A stretch of DNA of 64,000 nucleotides from Pseudomonadota bacterium (GTDB lineage: Bacteria > Pseudomonadota > Gammaproteobacteria > Burkholderiales > Rhodocyclaceae), in NCBI GenBank assembly GCA_018241665.1, contig JAFEDK010000029.1, positions 17,175 to 81,174 of the forward strand, written 5' to 3'. The notes under the pieces are model-generated. The model saw nothing but the letters and a program-made list of their open reading frames with translations. It was not told where the DNA came from and made no database searches. Positions 36,713 through 45,042 of this stretch are shown in pieces. Numbering within the stretch: position 1 is the first letter of the stretch; every line of letters begins with the position of its first letter. The position numbers and the translations under genes were made by a program.

Positions 36713-38004
36713 GCCGGCTTCTTGCGTTCGCCGCGACGCTCGCCGTCACCGCCGTGTTCGGCGCCCTGCCTGGCATCACCTCGGCTGCCTTCGCCGCGAT
36801 GGCGACCGCCGCCCTGGCGGCCCTCGGGCGAGGAGAGTTCCACCGGGGCGCCGTCGCGCAGGCGGTCCACGCCGTCCACGACGATCTTTTCGCCGACCGA
36901 CAGGCCGGACTCGATGGCGACGGTGTCGGCGGTGCCGGGGCCGGTGACCACCGGGCGCATGCTGGCGGTCTTCTCCTGTTCGTTGATCACGTAGACGAAG
37001 TTGCCCTGGTTGCCCTTCAGGATGGCCGCCGAGGGCACCAGTACCGCGTCGTGGCGGGTGTCCACGCGCAGGCGGGCGCTGACGAACTGGTTGGGGAAGA
37101 GGGTGCCGTCCTTGTTGTCGAACTGGGCTTTCAGCTTGACCGTGCCGGTGCTGGTGTCGATCAGGTTGTCGGTGCTGACCAGGCGGCCGCCGGCCAGCTT
37201 GGTACGGCCGTCCCGGTCCCAGGCTTCCACCGTGAGGCCCTTGCCCTTCTTGAGCTGGGTCTGCACCGCCGGCAGGTTGGCGGCGGGGATGGAGAACAGC
37301 ACGGTGATCGGCTGGGTCTGGGTGAGGACCACCAGGCCGCTGGCGTCGGCGGCACGCACCATGTTGCCGGCGTCCACCTGGCGCAGGCCGAGGGTGCCGG
37401 GCACCGGCGCGGTGACCTTGGTGAAGCCGAGGTTCAGGCGGGCGGTGTCCACCAGCGCGCGGTCGGCCAGCACGGTGCCTTCCAGCTGGCGCACCTGGGC
37501 TTCCTGGGCATCTACCTGCTGGCGGGCGATGGAGTCCTTGGCGAGCAGCCCACGGTAGCGATCGAGGTCGAGGCGCGCGTTGGCCAGCAGGGCCTCGTCG
37601 CGCTGCAGCTGGCCGGTGGCCTGGTCGAGGGCGGCCTTGAAGGGGCGCGGGTCGATTTCCGCGAGCAGGTCGCCGGCCTTGACCTGCTGGCCGTCGCCGA
37701 AGGCGATCTTCTGCAACTGGCCGTCTACGCGGGGCTTGATCGTCACGGTGTTGAGGGCGGTGACGGTGCCGATGGCGTTCACATTCACGTCGATGTCGCC
37801 GGCGCGGGAGGCGGCGGTCTGGACCGGAACCGGGCGGTTGCCGAAATCCCGGTTGCGTCCGCCCTTGCCGCGGGGCCCGTCGCCACGCGGTCCGGCCTCG
37901 GCTTTCTTGGTTTCGGCGGCTTCGCCGGAACGGTAATAGGTGGCCGTGCCCGCCGTGGCGGCGACGAGGACGGCGATCGAGGTCCAGATGACTTTCTTTT
38001 TCAT
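36709..38004 (-). CDS. mdtA: RND periplasmic adaptor, MdtA-like
   Basis: A 431-residue membrane fusion protein: N-terminal anchor (about 5-24), biotinyl-lipoyl halves around [16 protein letters not shown] and the second [17 protein letters not shown], a coiled-coil hairpin between, then beta-barrel. The C terminus is an unusual Gly/Arg/Glu-rich low-complexity tail of about 40 residues. First gene of the pump operon. The ATG at 38004 is chosen since the preceding in-frame residues are not signal-like. Confidence 0.88.
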   Translation of the reverse strand: MKKKVIWTSIAVLVAATAGTATYYRSGEAAETKKAEAGPRGDGPRGKGGRNRDFGNRPVPVQTAASRAGDIDVNVNAIGTVTALNTVTIKPRVDGQLQKIAFGDGQQVKAGDLLAEIDPRPFKAALDQATGQLQRDEALLANARLDLDRYRGLLAKDSIARQQVDAQEAQVRQLEGTVLADRALVDTARLNLGFTKVTAPVPGTLGLRQVDAGNMVRAADASGLVVLTQTQPITVLFSIPAANLPAVQTQLKKGKGLTVEAWDRDGRTKLAGGRLVSTDNLIDTSTGTVKLKAQFDNKDGTLFPNQFVSARLRVDTRHDAVLVPSAAILKGNQGNFVYVINEQEKTASMRPVVTGPGTADTVAIESGLSVGEKIVVDGVDRLRDGAPVELSSPEGRQGGGRHRGEGSRGDARQGAEHGGDGERRGERKKPA

Positions 38005-38300
38005 GGGCGGATATCGGATGTCGGTGCGTATTTGCTGGCACCGGGGCATTTCGAAGGGCCGGAGGGCAATTCGTTTGCTGGCGGTATTGCAGGTTTCGTG
38101 CCGCTCTTTTTTCTCTTTTCGAGAAAAACTATTTCAGATTGAATTTGCTCGTGCCAATGCCTGAAATCCTGCGCTAGCTGGTGTTTTTCGTCGCCATGCG
38201 ACTGGATTGGCAGGAAATTGACGCCGGGTCAGGTGCTGGCCGAAATGGGTTGATTTGCCAGCATGGGTGTTGCGATGCTGTTGAATGATCAGCAGGGTGC
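38005..38300. other. Leader region of the mdtABC-type operon
   Basis: 296 bases, AT-richer than its surroundings. Contains a hairpin TTTTTCTC-TTTTC-GAGAAAAA near 38108-38128 and, reading on the minus strand, TTGGCACGAGCAAATTC, which has the -24 half of a sigma-54 site but lacks GC at -12. No BaeR-like box was recognised. Confidence 0.4.
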
Positions 38301-38855
38301 TCATTCGTCCGGGCGGAAACTCCATTTCGGGCTGAGCAGAAGGGCCGTCAGGGACAGCAGGCTGATCAGGATCGCCGAGCCGAGCAGCAGAATGTTCTCG
38401 CCAAGGCGCTCGGGATAGATGCTGAGGCCGGCCGCCAAGCCGATGCCATTGCCGCCCGCCACCAGCACGGCGGCCGCGAAGTCGTGAAAGCGCCGGGCCT
38501 TGTTGGCACCGGCAGCCCATTGGGGATCGGTGTTGTAGCTGGGCAGGCCGTGGCTATCGAGCTCCAGTCTTTCCAGCGACGACACGAAACGGCGCAGATT
38601 GGTGATGGCCCGCTCGGCCTTGAAATTGAGAAAGGCCAGGCAGGTCGACGCCACCGGAAAACCGAGGATCAGCCATTCGACCGGCACGTGTCCGGCAATC
38701 ACGCCGGGCTTCAGGGCGACAAGGGCAGCCAGCATGCTGACGACCAGCGTTACGTAAAGCGCCAGCGCCTGCTGGCGCTGGGCGATGCGGGCGTTTATTT
38801 CCTGGTAGGCGGCAATGAAACGGTAATTGGCATCGACATAGGATTTGCCGGCCAT
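38301..38855 (-). CDS. Four-helix membrane protein downstream of the sigma-54 activator
   Basis: A 184-residue protein with four predicted helices (about 30-48, 58-78, 124-145, 153-175) and a charged loop between helices 2 and 3 (AERAITNLRRFVSSLERLEL). Family not recognised. The gene starts three bases after the stop of the enhancer-binding protein and must be cotranscribed with it. Since that activator has no N-terminal sensory domain, this membrane protein could act as its sensor or anti-activator; this is inference. Confidence 0.65.
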   Translation of the reverse strand: MAGKSYVDANYRFIAAYQEINARIAQRQQALALYVTLVVSMLAALVALKPGVIAGHVPVEWLILGFPVASTCLAFLNFKAERAITNLRRFVSSLERLELDSHGLPSYNTDPQWAAGANKARRFHDFAAAVLVAGGNGIGLAAGLSIYPERLGENILLLGSAILISLLSLTALLLSPKWSFRPDE

Positions 38856-38858
38856 TTT

Positions 38859-39914
38859 TCAGTCGATCAATTGCATGCGCTTCAGGTGGGTGCGCAGCAC
38901 ATTGCGGGAAATGCCCAGCAGGCGTGCGGTGCGGACCTGGTTGAGGTGTTCCCATTCGTAGGCGGTATTGATGGTGTGGTCGACGATATGGTCGAACAGG
39001 CCTTCCTTGCCTTCCTCGAAAAGGTTCTTCAAATAGCGCGTGAATGAATCCTCCAGGTCGGCCGGGGTGGCCGGCTGGTCGCGCGGCGTACGGTCGATCT
39101 GCGGCCCCAGCAGGTGCAGGTCGTCGGCCTCGATCTGCCGGCCATGAAAGACCAGCAGTGCCCGGTGGATGACGTTTTCGAGCTCGCGGATATTGCCCGG
39201 CCACTGGTATTCGAGCAGCGCCCTTTCCGCCTGCGCGGAAATGCCCGGTTCGGTAATGTCTAGGCGCGTGGCGTATTTGTGGATGAAATGGCGGGCCAGC
39301 GGAAGAATGTCGCGGGGGCGCTCGCGCAGAATTGGCAGGTCGAGGGAAACGACTTTCAGCCGGTAATAAAGATCCTCGCGGAAACGGCCTTCGGCAACGG
39401 CCTTTTCCAGGTCCACATTGGTTGCCGCGATCAGGCGCACATCCACCTTGACCGGCTTGCGCGCGCCGATGCGCACCACCTCGCCCTCCTGTAGCACGCG
39501 CAGTAGCTTGACCTGCATCGGCAGCGGCAGATCGCCGATTTCGTCGAGGAATAGCGTACCGCCATTGGCCGCCTCGAACCAGCCGGCCTTGGAATTGATC
39601 GCCCCGGTGAAGGCACCTTTCTCGAAGCCGAACAATTCGCTTTCGAAAAGGGTTTCGGAAAAGGCCCCGCAATTGATGGCCAGGAAAGGCTGGCCAGCCC
39701 GCAGGCTGGAAAGATGAACCTGGCGCGCCACCAGTTCCTTGCCGGTGCCGGTTTCTCCAATGATCAGGATATTGGCGTTGCTTGGCGCCACCCGGTCGAT
39801 CAGGGACAGCAACTGTAGCGAGCGCGGGTCGGCGAAGACCACGGCGCTGGCACGAATGGACATGGAAACCGAGCGGGGGTCGGGGAATGTAATGATGTGC
39901 GGGGCGTGGTTCAT
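38859..39914 (-). CDS. Sigma-54 enhancer-binding protein (AAA+ activator without receiver domain)
   Basis: A 351-residue transcription activator. The AAA+ domain begins within 20 residues of the start: Walker A GETGTGKE 53-60, the sigma-54 contact loop GAFTGA 100-105, Walker B TLFLDE 120-125, and later [17 protein letters not shown] and [12 protein letters not shown]. The C terminus has a Fis-type helix-turn-helix ([18 protein letters not shown]). Without a response-regulator or GAF domain it resembles PspF-type activators, which are controlled by partner proteins. It is divergent from the exbB operon, whose promoter looks sigma-54 dependent. A second in-frame ATG at 39863 is a possible start. 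Confidence 0.9.
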   Translation of the reverse strand: MNHAPHIITFPDPRSVSMSIRASAVVFADPRSLQLLSLIDRVAPSNANILIIGETGTGKELVARQVHLSSLRAGQPFLAINCGAFSETLFESELFGFEKGAFTGAINSKAGWFEAANGGTLFLDEIGDLPLPMQVKLLRVLQEGEVVRIGARKPVKVDVRLIAATNVDLEKAVAEGRFREDLYYRLKVVSLDLPILRERPRDILPLARHFIHKYATRLDITEPGISAQAERALLEYQWPGNIRELENVIHRALLVFHGRQIEADDLHLLGPQIDRTPRDQPATPADLEDSFTRYLKNLFEEGKEGLFDHIVDHTINTAYEWEHLNQVRTARLLGISRNVLRTHLKRMQLID

Positions 39915-40001
39915 TTTTCGTCGGACCGGGGGTTTCTATTGGCGCTCATTGTAGGTTTGAAGTTCCCCGGTAAAAAACAAAGAATTTCTGAAATACATAT
40001 C

Positions 40002-40060
40002 TGTGCTTTTGTCAGCACAACTGTTGGCTGTGCACCAGCGGGTGTGCTGAGCGATCAGCA
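40002..40060. promoter_or_regulatory. Clustered inverted repeats, likely activator-binding sites
   Basis: TGTGCTTTTGTCAGCACA is a perfect 6-bp inverted repeat. TCAGCACA (40012-40019) also pairs with TGTGCTGA (40043-40050), and TGCTGA-GCGA-TCAGCA follows. The recurring TGTGCT/AGCACA core about 75-120 bp upstream of the sigma-54 promoter fits enhancer sites for the divergent activator. Confidence 0.6.
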
Positions 40061-40122
40061 AGTGAATTTGATGTTCTCCTTATTCTTTTGGCACTCTTTT
40101 GTTTTTAAAGTGTTTTTAATTC

Positions 40123-40138
40123 TGGCACGGTGCGTGCG
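40123..40138 (+). promoter_or_regulatory. Sigma-54 (-24/-12) promoter of the exbB operon
   Basis: TGGCACGGTGCGTGCG: GG at 40124-40125 and GC at 40136-40137 with the correct 10-base gap, and a full TGGCACG left half. It lies about 155 bases upstream of exbB. Confidence 0.72.
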
Positions 40139-40292
40139 AGGTGTATTTCGAGGGCGTTTTTCGATCCCGCTGACGGCAATTCCTTATTCAAATGGTGAAT
40201 TAGCTTATTCCGTCCAGCGGTTTTTTTGCCCCTTTCCTCGATATTTCGGTGCCTTGCCTTGCCGATCCTGTTTATCAGTTTGGAGAATTAGC

Positions 40293-41165
40293 ATGTTCAA
40301 TTTTGAGATAACCAAGGGACGTTCCCGCATTTCGGCCGTCATCGCTTCGGTCATGATCGCCGCTTCGGGTGCCTCCTTCTCCGGTTCGGTGCTGGCCCAG
40401 CCGAGCGCCGCCGTGGCTCCGGCCGAATCCGCAGCGCCTGCCGCCGCGCCGTCCGCCACCGTGGGCACCGACCTGCACGCCGGCAAGCCGGCGGCGAGCG
40501 AGTCCGTCGACAATCCCTACGGCCTCGAAGCCCTGTGGAAGGGCAGCGACGCGATCACCAAGACCGTGCTGGTGATCCTGCTGTCCATGAGTATCGGCAG
40601 CTGGTACATCATCGTCGTCAAGCTGCTGGAGCAGGCCAAGATCGGCCGACAGGCCAAGAAGACCACCGACAACTTCTGGAGCGCCGGCTCCGTGCAGCAG
40701 GGCGCCGAGAACCTGGAGGGTTCCAGCCCGTTCCGCTTCATTGCCGAAGCCGGCATCGAGGCGACCAAGAAGCACGACGGCCTGTTGCAGCACGTCGGCT
40801 TCAACGAGTGGGTGACGCTCAGCATCCAGCGCGCCATCGAACGTATCCAGAGCCGTCTGCAGGGTGGCCTGGCCTTCCTGGCGACGGTCGGTTCCACTGC
40901 GCCTTTCGTCGGCCTGTTCGGCACGGTGTGGGGTATCTACCATGCGCTGACCGCCATCGGCGTTGCCGGCCAGGCATCCATCGACAAGGTGGCCGGCCCG
41001 GTGGGCGAGGCGCTGATCATGACCGCCATCGGCCTGGCCGTCGCGGTGCCGGCGGTGCTCGGCTACAACTGGCTGGTTCGCCGCAACAAGAGCGTGCTGG
41101 ACGACGTCCGCGCCTTCGGCAGCGACCTGCACTCGGTCATCCTGGCTTCCGCCAGCAAGGCCTGA
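40293..41165 (+). CDS. exbB: ExbB/TolQ-type proton channel subunit
   Basis: A 290-residue inner-membrane protein: signal-peptide-like start with cleavage near VLAQ, an Ala/Pro-rich periplasmic stretch, then three helices, with LAFLATVGSTAPFVGLFGTVWGIYHAL and GEALIMTAIGLAVAVPAVLGYN, the MotA/TolQ/ExbB core. The N-terminal extension is typical of longer ExbB forms of pseudomonads and betaproteobacteria. With ExbD and TonB it uses the proton gradient to energise outer-membrane receptors. GGAG lies seven bases before the ATG. First gene of a four-gene operon. Confidence 0.92.
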   Translation: MFNFEITKGRSRISAVIASVMIAASGASFSGSVLAQPSAAVAPAESAAPAAAPSATVGTDLHAGKPAASESVDNPYGLEALWKGSDAITKTVLVILLSMSIGSWYIIVVKLLEQAKIGRQAKKTTDNFWSAGSVQQGAENLEGSSPFRFIAEAGIEATKKHDGLLQHVGFNEWVTLSIQRAIERIQSRLQGGLAFLATVGSTAPFVGLFGTVWGIYHALTAIGVAGQASIDKVAGPVGEALIMTAIGLAVAVPAVLGYNWLVRRNKSVLDDVRAFGSDLHSVILASASKA

Positions 41166-41183
41166 GCGCCGGAGCAGAACGCC

Positions 41184-41615
41184 ATGGCCATCAGTGCTGC
41201 ACCCGCCGAGGGGGATGACGACGCCGTGATCGCCGCGATCAACACCACGCCGCTGGTGGACGTGATGCTCGTGCTGTTGATCATCTTCCTCATCACCATC
41301 CCGGTCGCCACCACCTCGGTGGCGGTCGAGTTGCCCAAGGAAACCGTCGAGGTCCGGGAGTCCAAACCCGAGAATCTGGTCATCTCAGTGGACAAGAGCA
41401 ACGCCATTTTCATCCAGGATTCGAAGGTCGCCAGTACCGGGGCGCTGGTGGAGCAGCTGAAGAAGGTTTCCGCGCTGCGCCCGCAGCCCGAGGTTCAGAT
41501 CCGCGGCGACATGACGGCCCAGTACGAGGGCGTCGGCAAGATCCTCTACGCGTGCCAGCGTGCCGGCATCGCCAAGGTGGCCTTCATCACCGAACCGCCG
41601 GCCCGTGGCGGCTGA
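41184..41615 (+). CDS. exbD: ExbD/TolR-type subunit, copy 1
   Basis: A 143-residue protein with a short cytoplasmic start, one helix containing the channel Asp in INTTPLVDVMLVLLIIF, and a periplasmic domain ending VGKILYACQRAGIAKVAFITEPP. A GGAG site precedes the ATG. Confidence 0.92.
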   Translation: MAISAAPAEGDDDAVIAAINTTPLVDVMLVLLIIFLITIPVATTSVAVELPKETVEVRESKPENLVISVDKSNAIFIQDSKVASTGALVEQLKKVSALRPQPEVQIRGDMTAQYEGVGKILYACQRAGIAKVAFITEPPARGG

Positions 41616-41629
41616 AAGGGAGCGAAATC

Positions 41630-42058
41630 ATGGGTATGAACGTAGGTTCGAGCAGCAGCAGTGACGCCGAGGTGATGGTGGACATCAACACCACGCCGCT
41701 CATCGACGTGATGCTGGTGCTCCTGATCATGCTGATCATCACGATCCCGATCCAGCTGCACGCGGTCAATCTGAACCTGCCGGTCGGCACGCCGCCGCCC
41801 AGCGACGTGAAGCCGGAAGTCGTGAAGATCGACGTGGACGCCAGGAGCATCGTGCATTGGCAGGGTGTTCCGGTGGCCAACGGGGCCGAACTGGAGCAGA
41901 AAATGAAGGACGTCGCCGCCCTGGCGACCCAGCCTGAAGTCCATCTGCGGCCCGACCGGCATGCCCGCTACGAAGTGGTGGCGGGCATCCTGGCGGCGAC
42001 CAAGCGGGTCGGTTTGAGCAAGATTGGTGTCATTGGCAGCGAGCAATTCATAGAATGA
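41630..42058 (+). CDS. exbD2: ExbD/TolR-type subunit, copy 2
   Basis: A 142-residue ExbD paralogue with INTTPLIDVMLVLLIMLIIT and a periplasmic domain ending AATKRVGLSKIGVIG. AAGGGAG precedes the ATG at 41630; an in-frame start 78 bases upstream would run into the previous gene. Two different ExbD proteins with one ExbB is known from Xanthomonas and relatives, where the second ExbD has a specialised role. Confidence 0.9.
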   Translation: MGMNVGSSSSSDAEVMVDINTTPLIDVMLVLLIMLIITIPIQLHAVNLNLPVGTPPPSDVKPEVVKIDVDARSIVHWQGVPVANGAELEQKMKDVAALATQPEVHLRPDRHARYEVVAGILAATKRVGLSKIGVIGSEQFIE

Positions 42059-42705
42059 ACGCGATCACCGCAAACAACTACAGTTTTCAGCCCAAGGCGC
42101 CGGAGCGCAAGGCGACAGGGCTGATCGTCGTCGTCGGCCTGCACGTCATCCTCGGCTATGCGCTGGTGTCCGGGCTGGCCCGGGAAGTCGTCAAGGTCAT
42201 CAAGAAGCCGCTGGAGGCGGCGGTGATCCAGGAGGTGACGCTGCCTCCGCCACCCCCGCCGCCGAAGGTGGTGAAGGTGGAGCCGACGGTCAAGCCGAAC
42301 ACGCCGCCGCCGCCGGCCTATGTGCCGCCGCCCGACGTGGCCCCGCCGGTGACTGCGCCGCCGGTGATTGCCGCGGCCACGCCGACGCCGCCGGCCGAAC
42401 CACCGGTCATTGCACCGCCGGCGCCGCCCGCGCCGCCGGTGGCGGCGCCCAAGCCGGTACGCGCCGAGATGGCGGCCAGCTGCCCGACCCAGGTGCGCCC
42501 CGAGGTGCCCCGCGGCGCCGAGGGCGTGACCGGCGTGGTGCGCGCCCAGGCTGTCATCCGCGGCGGTGCGGTGCGCGACGTGACGATCCTGTCCGGGCCG
42601 AAGATCCTCCATGCCGCGGTGCGCAACGCCATGCTTCAGTACAAGTGCGTGGCCAGCGAGGGTGAGATCGTGGCGACCCAGCAGTTCGTCTTCGAAGCCG
42701 AATAA
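42055..42705 (+). CDS. tonB: TonB-type energy transducer
   Basis: A 216-residue protein with an N-terminal helix (about 22-43), a Pro-rich spacer (runs of P with KVVKVEP and APP blocks, about 65-145) and a C-terminal TonB domain (VPRGAEGVTGVVRAQAVIRGGAVRDVTILSGP...). The start overlaps the exbD2 stop by ATGA. No TonB-dependent receptor gene is in the window, so the substrate is unknown. A terminator follows. Confidence 0.9.
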   Translation: MNAITANNYSFQPKAPERKATGLIVVVGLHVILGYALVSGLAREVVKVIKKPLEAAVIQEVTLPPPPPPPKVVKVEPTVKPNTPPPPAYVPPPDVAPPVTAPPVIAAATPTPPAEPPVIAPPAPPAPPVAAPKPVRAEMAASCPTQVRPEVPRGAEGVTGVVRAQAVIRGGAVRDVTILSGPKILHAAVRNAMLQYKCVASEGEIVATQQFVFEAE

Positions 42706-42735
42706 GCCTCAACGCCGTTCGACAAGCAAGACCAG

Positions 42736-42766
42736 ACCGCCCGCGCCCGTCGCGGGCGGTTTGCTT
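42736..42766 (+). terminator. Terminator after tonB
   Basis: ACCGCCCGCG-CCCGT-CGCGGGCGGT, a perfect 10-bp stem, followed by TTGCTT. The AAGCAA upstream pairs with TTGCTT, giving a longer, possibly two-way structure. Confidence 0.8.
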
Positions 42767-42852
42767 ATCAGGATTCGTGCTGTGCATATGAGGCGCGGAT
42801 TGCAAGGCTTCTGAAATCTTCTTGGTTCGTTCCGTCGTGGCGGATCGTTAAT

Positions 42853-42905
42853 GTTCTCCCGTCAGCCGGCCACATCAGGTGCCGGCCATTCACTTGCGGG
42901 AGAAC
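42853..42905 (+). promoter_or_regulatory. Leader hairpin covering the rhodanese ribosome site
   Basis: GTTCTCCCG (42853-42861) is perfectly complementary to CGGGAGAAC (42897-42905), which contains the ribosome site of the gene starting at 42910. An inner GCCGGC stem further closes the structure. This would hide the ribosome site in the mRNA. Confidence 0.6.
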
Positions 42906-42909
42906 GCTC

Positions 42910-43422
42910 ATGCTCGATGCCTCCATCGATTCGGCTTCTGCGGACAGTGCGACAGCACCCTCCGGCGGCAGTGCCGACATCGCCGAAACCCTTCTCGAAA
43001 ACGCCCGCCAGCAGGCCCAGGCGGATGGCCTGGCCTATGCCGGCGGCCTCACGCCGACGGACGCCTGGCAGCTCGTCGCCGACGGCCGCGCTGTGCTGGT
43101 CGACGTGCGCACCGCCGAGGAGCGCAAGTTCGTCGGCCATGTGCCGGCCGGCATCCATGTGGCCTGGGCGACCGGCACGTCGATGAACCGCAATCCGCGC
43201 TTCGTGAAAGAGCTCGAAGCCAAGGTCAAGAAGGATGCGGTGGTGGTCTTCCTCTGTCGCAGCGGCAAGCGTTCCGTCTCCGCTGCCGAAGCAGCCGCCA
43301 AGGCCGGCTTCGTCAATGCATTCAACATTCTGGAAGGTTTCGAGGGCGATCTCGACGGCGAGCAGCGCCGCGGCGCGCTCGGCGGCTGGCGCTTGCGCGG
43401 CCTGCCGTGGATCCAGGACTGA
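42910..43422 (+). CDS. Rhodanese-type sulfurtransferase of the encapsulin locus
   Basis: A 170-residue cytoplasmic single-domain rhodanese. The active loop is CRSGKRS at 116-122 with persulfide-carrying Cys116, and the domain starts LTPTDAWQLVADGRAVLVDVRTAEE. The first 40 residues are Ser/Ala-rich and likely flexible. It precedes an XRE regulator and the family 2A encapsulin with its cysteine desulfurase; rhodaneses are established neighbours of these shells and can accept sulfur from the desulfurase. Its ribosome site is within a leader hairpin. Confidence 0.88.
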   Translation: MLDASIDSASADSATAPSGGSADIAETLLENARQQAQADGLAYAGGLTPTDAWQLVADGRAVLVDVRTAEERKFVGHVPAGIHVAWATGTSMNRNPRFVKELEAKVKKDAVVVFLCRSGKRSVSAAEAAAKAGFVNAFNILEGFEGDLDGEQRRGALGGWRLRGLPWIQD

Positions 43423-43540
43423 ACCCGCTCCCGCTCTCCTGCGGGACGGGCTTCCGGCCGAAGGCCTCGTGAAGTCCGACCCACAGGGGAGCCGCTCCGC
43501 CGGCCGACCGCCCGCATCGCCTCACACAAGGATCCATCCC

Positions 43541-43789
43541 ATGCTCACATCCATCGGCCTTTCCGGCCTGGCCAACCGTTTTGGCGCCCTGGTGCGCCGC
43601 CTGCGTGAAGAGCGCGACTGGTCCCAGGAGCAACTCGCCGAGTATGCGGACCTCAACCGCACCTACGTTGGTGACCTGGAGCGCGGCAAAGCCATGCCGT
43701 CCCTGCTCACCGTCGGCAAGCTGGCCTATGCCCTCGGCCTGCCCGCATCCGCGCTGATCGCCCGCTTCGAGGGGCTGGCGGCGGAGTAG
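43541..43789 (+). CDS. Small XRE-family regulator
   Basis: An 82-residue Cro/CI-type protein, nearly all one HTH domain: LVRRLREERDWSQEQLAEYADLNRTYVGDLERGKAMPSL. AAGGA is upstream of the ATG at 43541. It lies between the rhodanese and the encapsulin gene and may control one or both. No ligand domain. Confidence 0.85.
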   Translation: MLTSIGLSGLANRFGALVRRLREERDWSQEQLAEYADLNRTYVGDLERGKAMPSLLTVGKLAYALGLPASALIARFEGLAAE

Positions 43790-44112
43790 GGGCCGAGCCT
43801 GTCGGGGGCGGGTTGCATTGCGGTGCGACTGAGGGGCTTCGAGGCTGGGGGCTGTGAATCAGTGGGGGCGAATTCATTCGCCCGGATTGCCGTGATGAAC
43901 CTCCGCGGGCGAATGAATTCGCCCCCACGGGGTGGGCTGGCGTGCCCGGTTGCCCTCTAGATCATGCCGGCAGCAGCCCTCGAACACCTCGCCAAGGCTC
44001 GCCGCCCGGGCCTTTGCCGTCTATAGCCGGTTGAAGCTGAGGAGTCCGGAAAGGACACTCGCTTATCTCCAGATTTCATAACGATTCCATCTTTAATTCA
44101 TAAGGAGCTCTC
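43790..44112 (+). other. Upstream region of the encapsulin operon
   Basis: 323 bases holding REPIN-like copy 6 (43862-43928) and then about 180 bases before the ATG. TTCATAA occurs twice (about 44075 and 44097) 22 bases apart in an AT-rich patch just before the ribosome site AAGGAG; this could bind a regulator. No clear -35/-10 seen. Confidence 0.45.
43862..43928. repeat. REPIN-like element copy 6
   Basis: Complete element with a 23-base spacer and GTGG/CCCCCAC flanks, between the XRE gene and the encapsulin gene. Confidence 0.9.
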
Positions 44113-45042
44113 ATGGCCGACCATATCGATGTTCCGACTGCCCTTGGCGACAATGCCGCCCGGCAGTTGGCGAATGCCACCAAAACCGTTCCGCAGCTTT
44201 CCACGATCTCCCCGCGCTGGCTGGTGCACCTGCTGCAATGGCTGCCGGTCGAGGCCGGTATCTACCGCCTGAACAAGGTCAAGAACCCCCGCGACGTGCG
44301 CGTGGCCTGCTCCCAGCGCGACGAATCCGAGCTGCCGCAGACCTTCGTGGACTACGACGAGGCGCCCCGCGAGTACTTCCTGAACGCGGTCACCACCATC
44401 CTCGACGTGCACACCCGCGTCTCCGACCTGTACAGCAGCCCGCACGACCAGATCAAGGAACAGCTGCGCCTGACCGTCGAGACCATCAAGGAACGCCAGG
44501 AAAGCGAACTGATCAACAACCCGGACTACGGCCTGCTGGCCAACGTGTCCGACGAGCAGCGCATCTCCACGCTGACCGGCGCGCCGACCCCGGACGACCT
44601 GGATGATCTGATCACCAAGGTGTGGAAGGAGCCCGGCTTCTTCCTGGCCCACCCGCTGGCCATCGCCGCCTTCGGCCGCGAATGCACCCGCCGCGGCGTG
44701 CCGCCCCCGACCGTCAGCCTGTTCGGCTCCCAGTTCCTGACCTGGCGCGGCATCCCGCTGATCCCGTCGGACAAGGTGCCGGTCGAGGACGGCAAGACCA
44801 AGATCCTGCTGCTGCGCACCGGCGAAAAGCGCCAGGGCGTGGTCGGCCTGTTCCAGCCTGGCCTGGCCGGCGAGCAGAGCCCGGGCCTGTCCGTGCGCTT
44901 CATGGGCATCAACCGCAACGCCATCGCCTCCTACCTGATTTCGCTGTACTGCTCGCTGGCCGTGCTGACCGAAGACGCACTGGCTGTCCTCGATGACGTG
45001 GAGATCGGCAAGTACCATGACTATCCCGACACCTACAAGTGA
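44113..45042 (+). CDS. Family 2A encapsulin shell protein (SrpI-like)
   Basis: A 309-residue HK97-fold shell protein. The sequence has the strongly conserved blocks of family 2A encapsulins (Synechococcus SrpI type): ARQLANATKTVPQLSTISPRW near the N-arm, FVDYDEAPREYFLNAVTTIL, SSPHDQIKEQLRLTVETIKE, FFLAHPLAIAAFGREC, and the C-terminal FMGINRNAIASYLISLYCS. Such proteins assemble into 60-subunit nanocompartments about 24 nm across that enclose a cysteine desulfurase. The cargo gene overlaps the 3' end by 26 bases. A strong AAGGAG site precedes the ATG. No other phage gene is nearby, so this is not a prophage capsid. Family assignment rests on remembered sequence blocks, not a search. Confidence 0.93.
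   Translation: MADHIDVPTALGDNAARQLANATKTVPQLSTISPRWLVHLLQWLPVEAGIYRLNKVKNPRDVRVACSQRDESELPQTFVDYDEAPREYFLNAVTTILDVHTRVSDLYSSPHDQIKEQLRLTVETIKERQESELINNPDYGLLANVSDEQRISTLTGAPTPDDLDDLITKVWKEPGFFLAHPLAIAAFGRECTRRGVPPPTVSLFGSQFLTWRGIPLIPSDKVPVEDGKTKILLLRTGEKRQGVVGLFQPGLAGEQSPGLSVRFMGINRNAIASYLISLYCSLAVLTEDALAVLDDVEIGKYHDYPDTYK

Larger units (their letters stand above)
39915..40292. other. Divergent control region, activator and exbB operon
   Basis: 378 bases, clearly AT-richer than the genes around it. It carries inverted repeats at 40002-40060 and a -24/-12 promoter at 40123-40138 (listed separately). No additional gene seen. Confidence 0.7.

Noticed and set aside
38140-38160. Sigma-54-like half site on the minus strand before mdtA
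   Set aside because: Good TGGCACG but no GC at -12.
40089-40104. Second sigma-54-like site TGGCACTCTTTTGTTT
   Set aside because: Lacks GC at the -12 position; the site at 40123 is much better.
6877-43928. CRISPR-like reading of the palindromic repeats with constant-length spacers
   Set aside because: Copies are dispersed singly over tens of kilobases, each with two inverted units, and no cas genes are present.
44113-45042. Prophage capsid
   Set aside because: No terminase, portal, tail or integrase gene nearby; the family 2A blocks and overlapping desulfurase fit an encapsulin.
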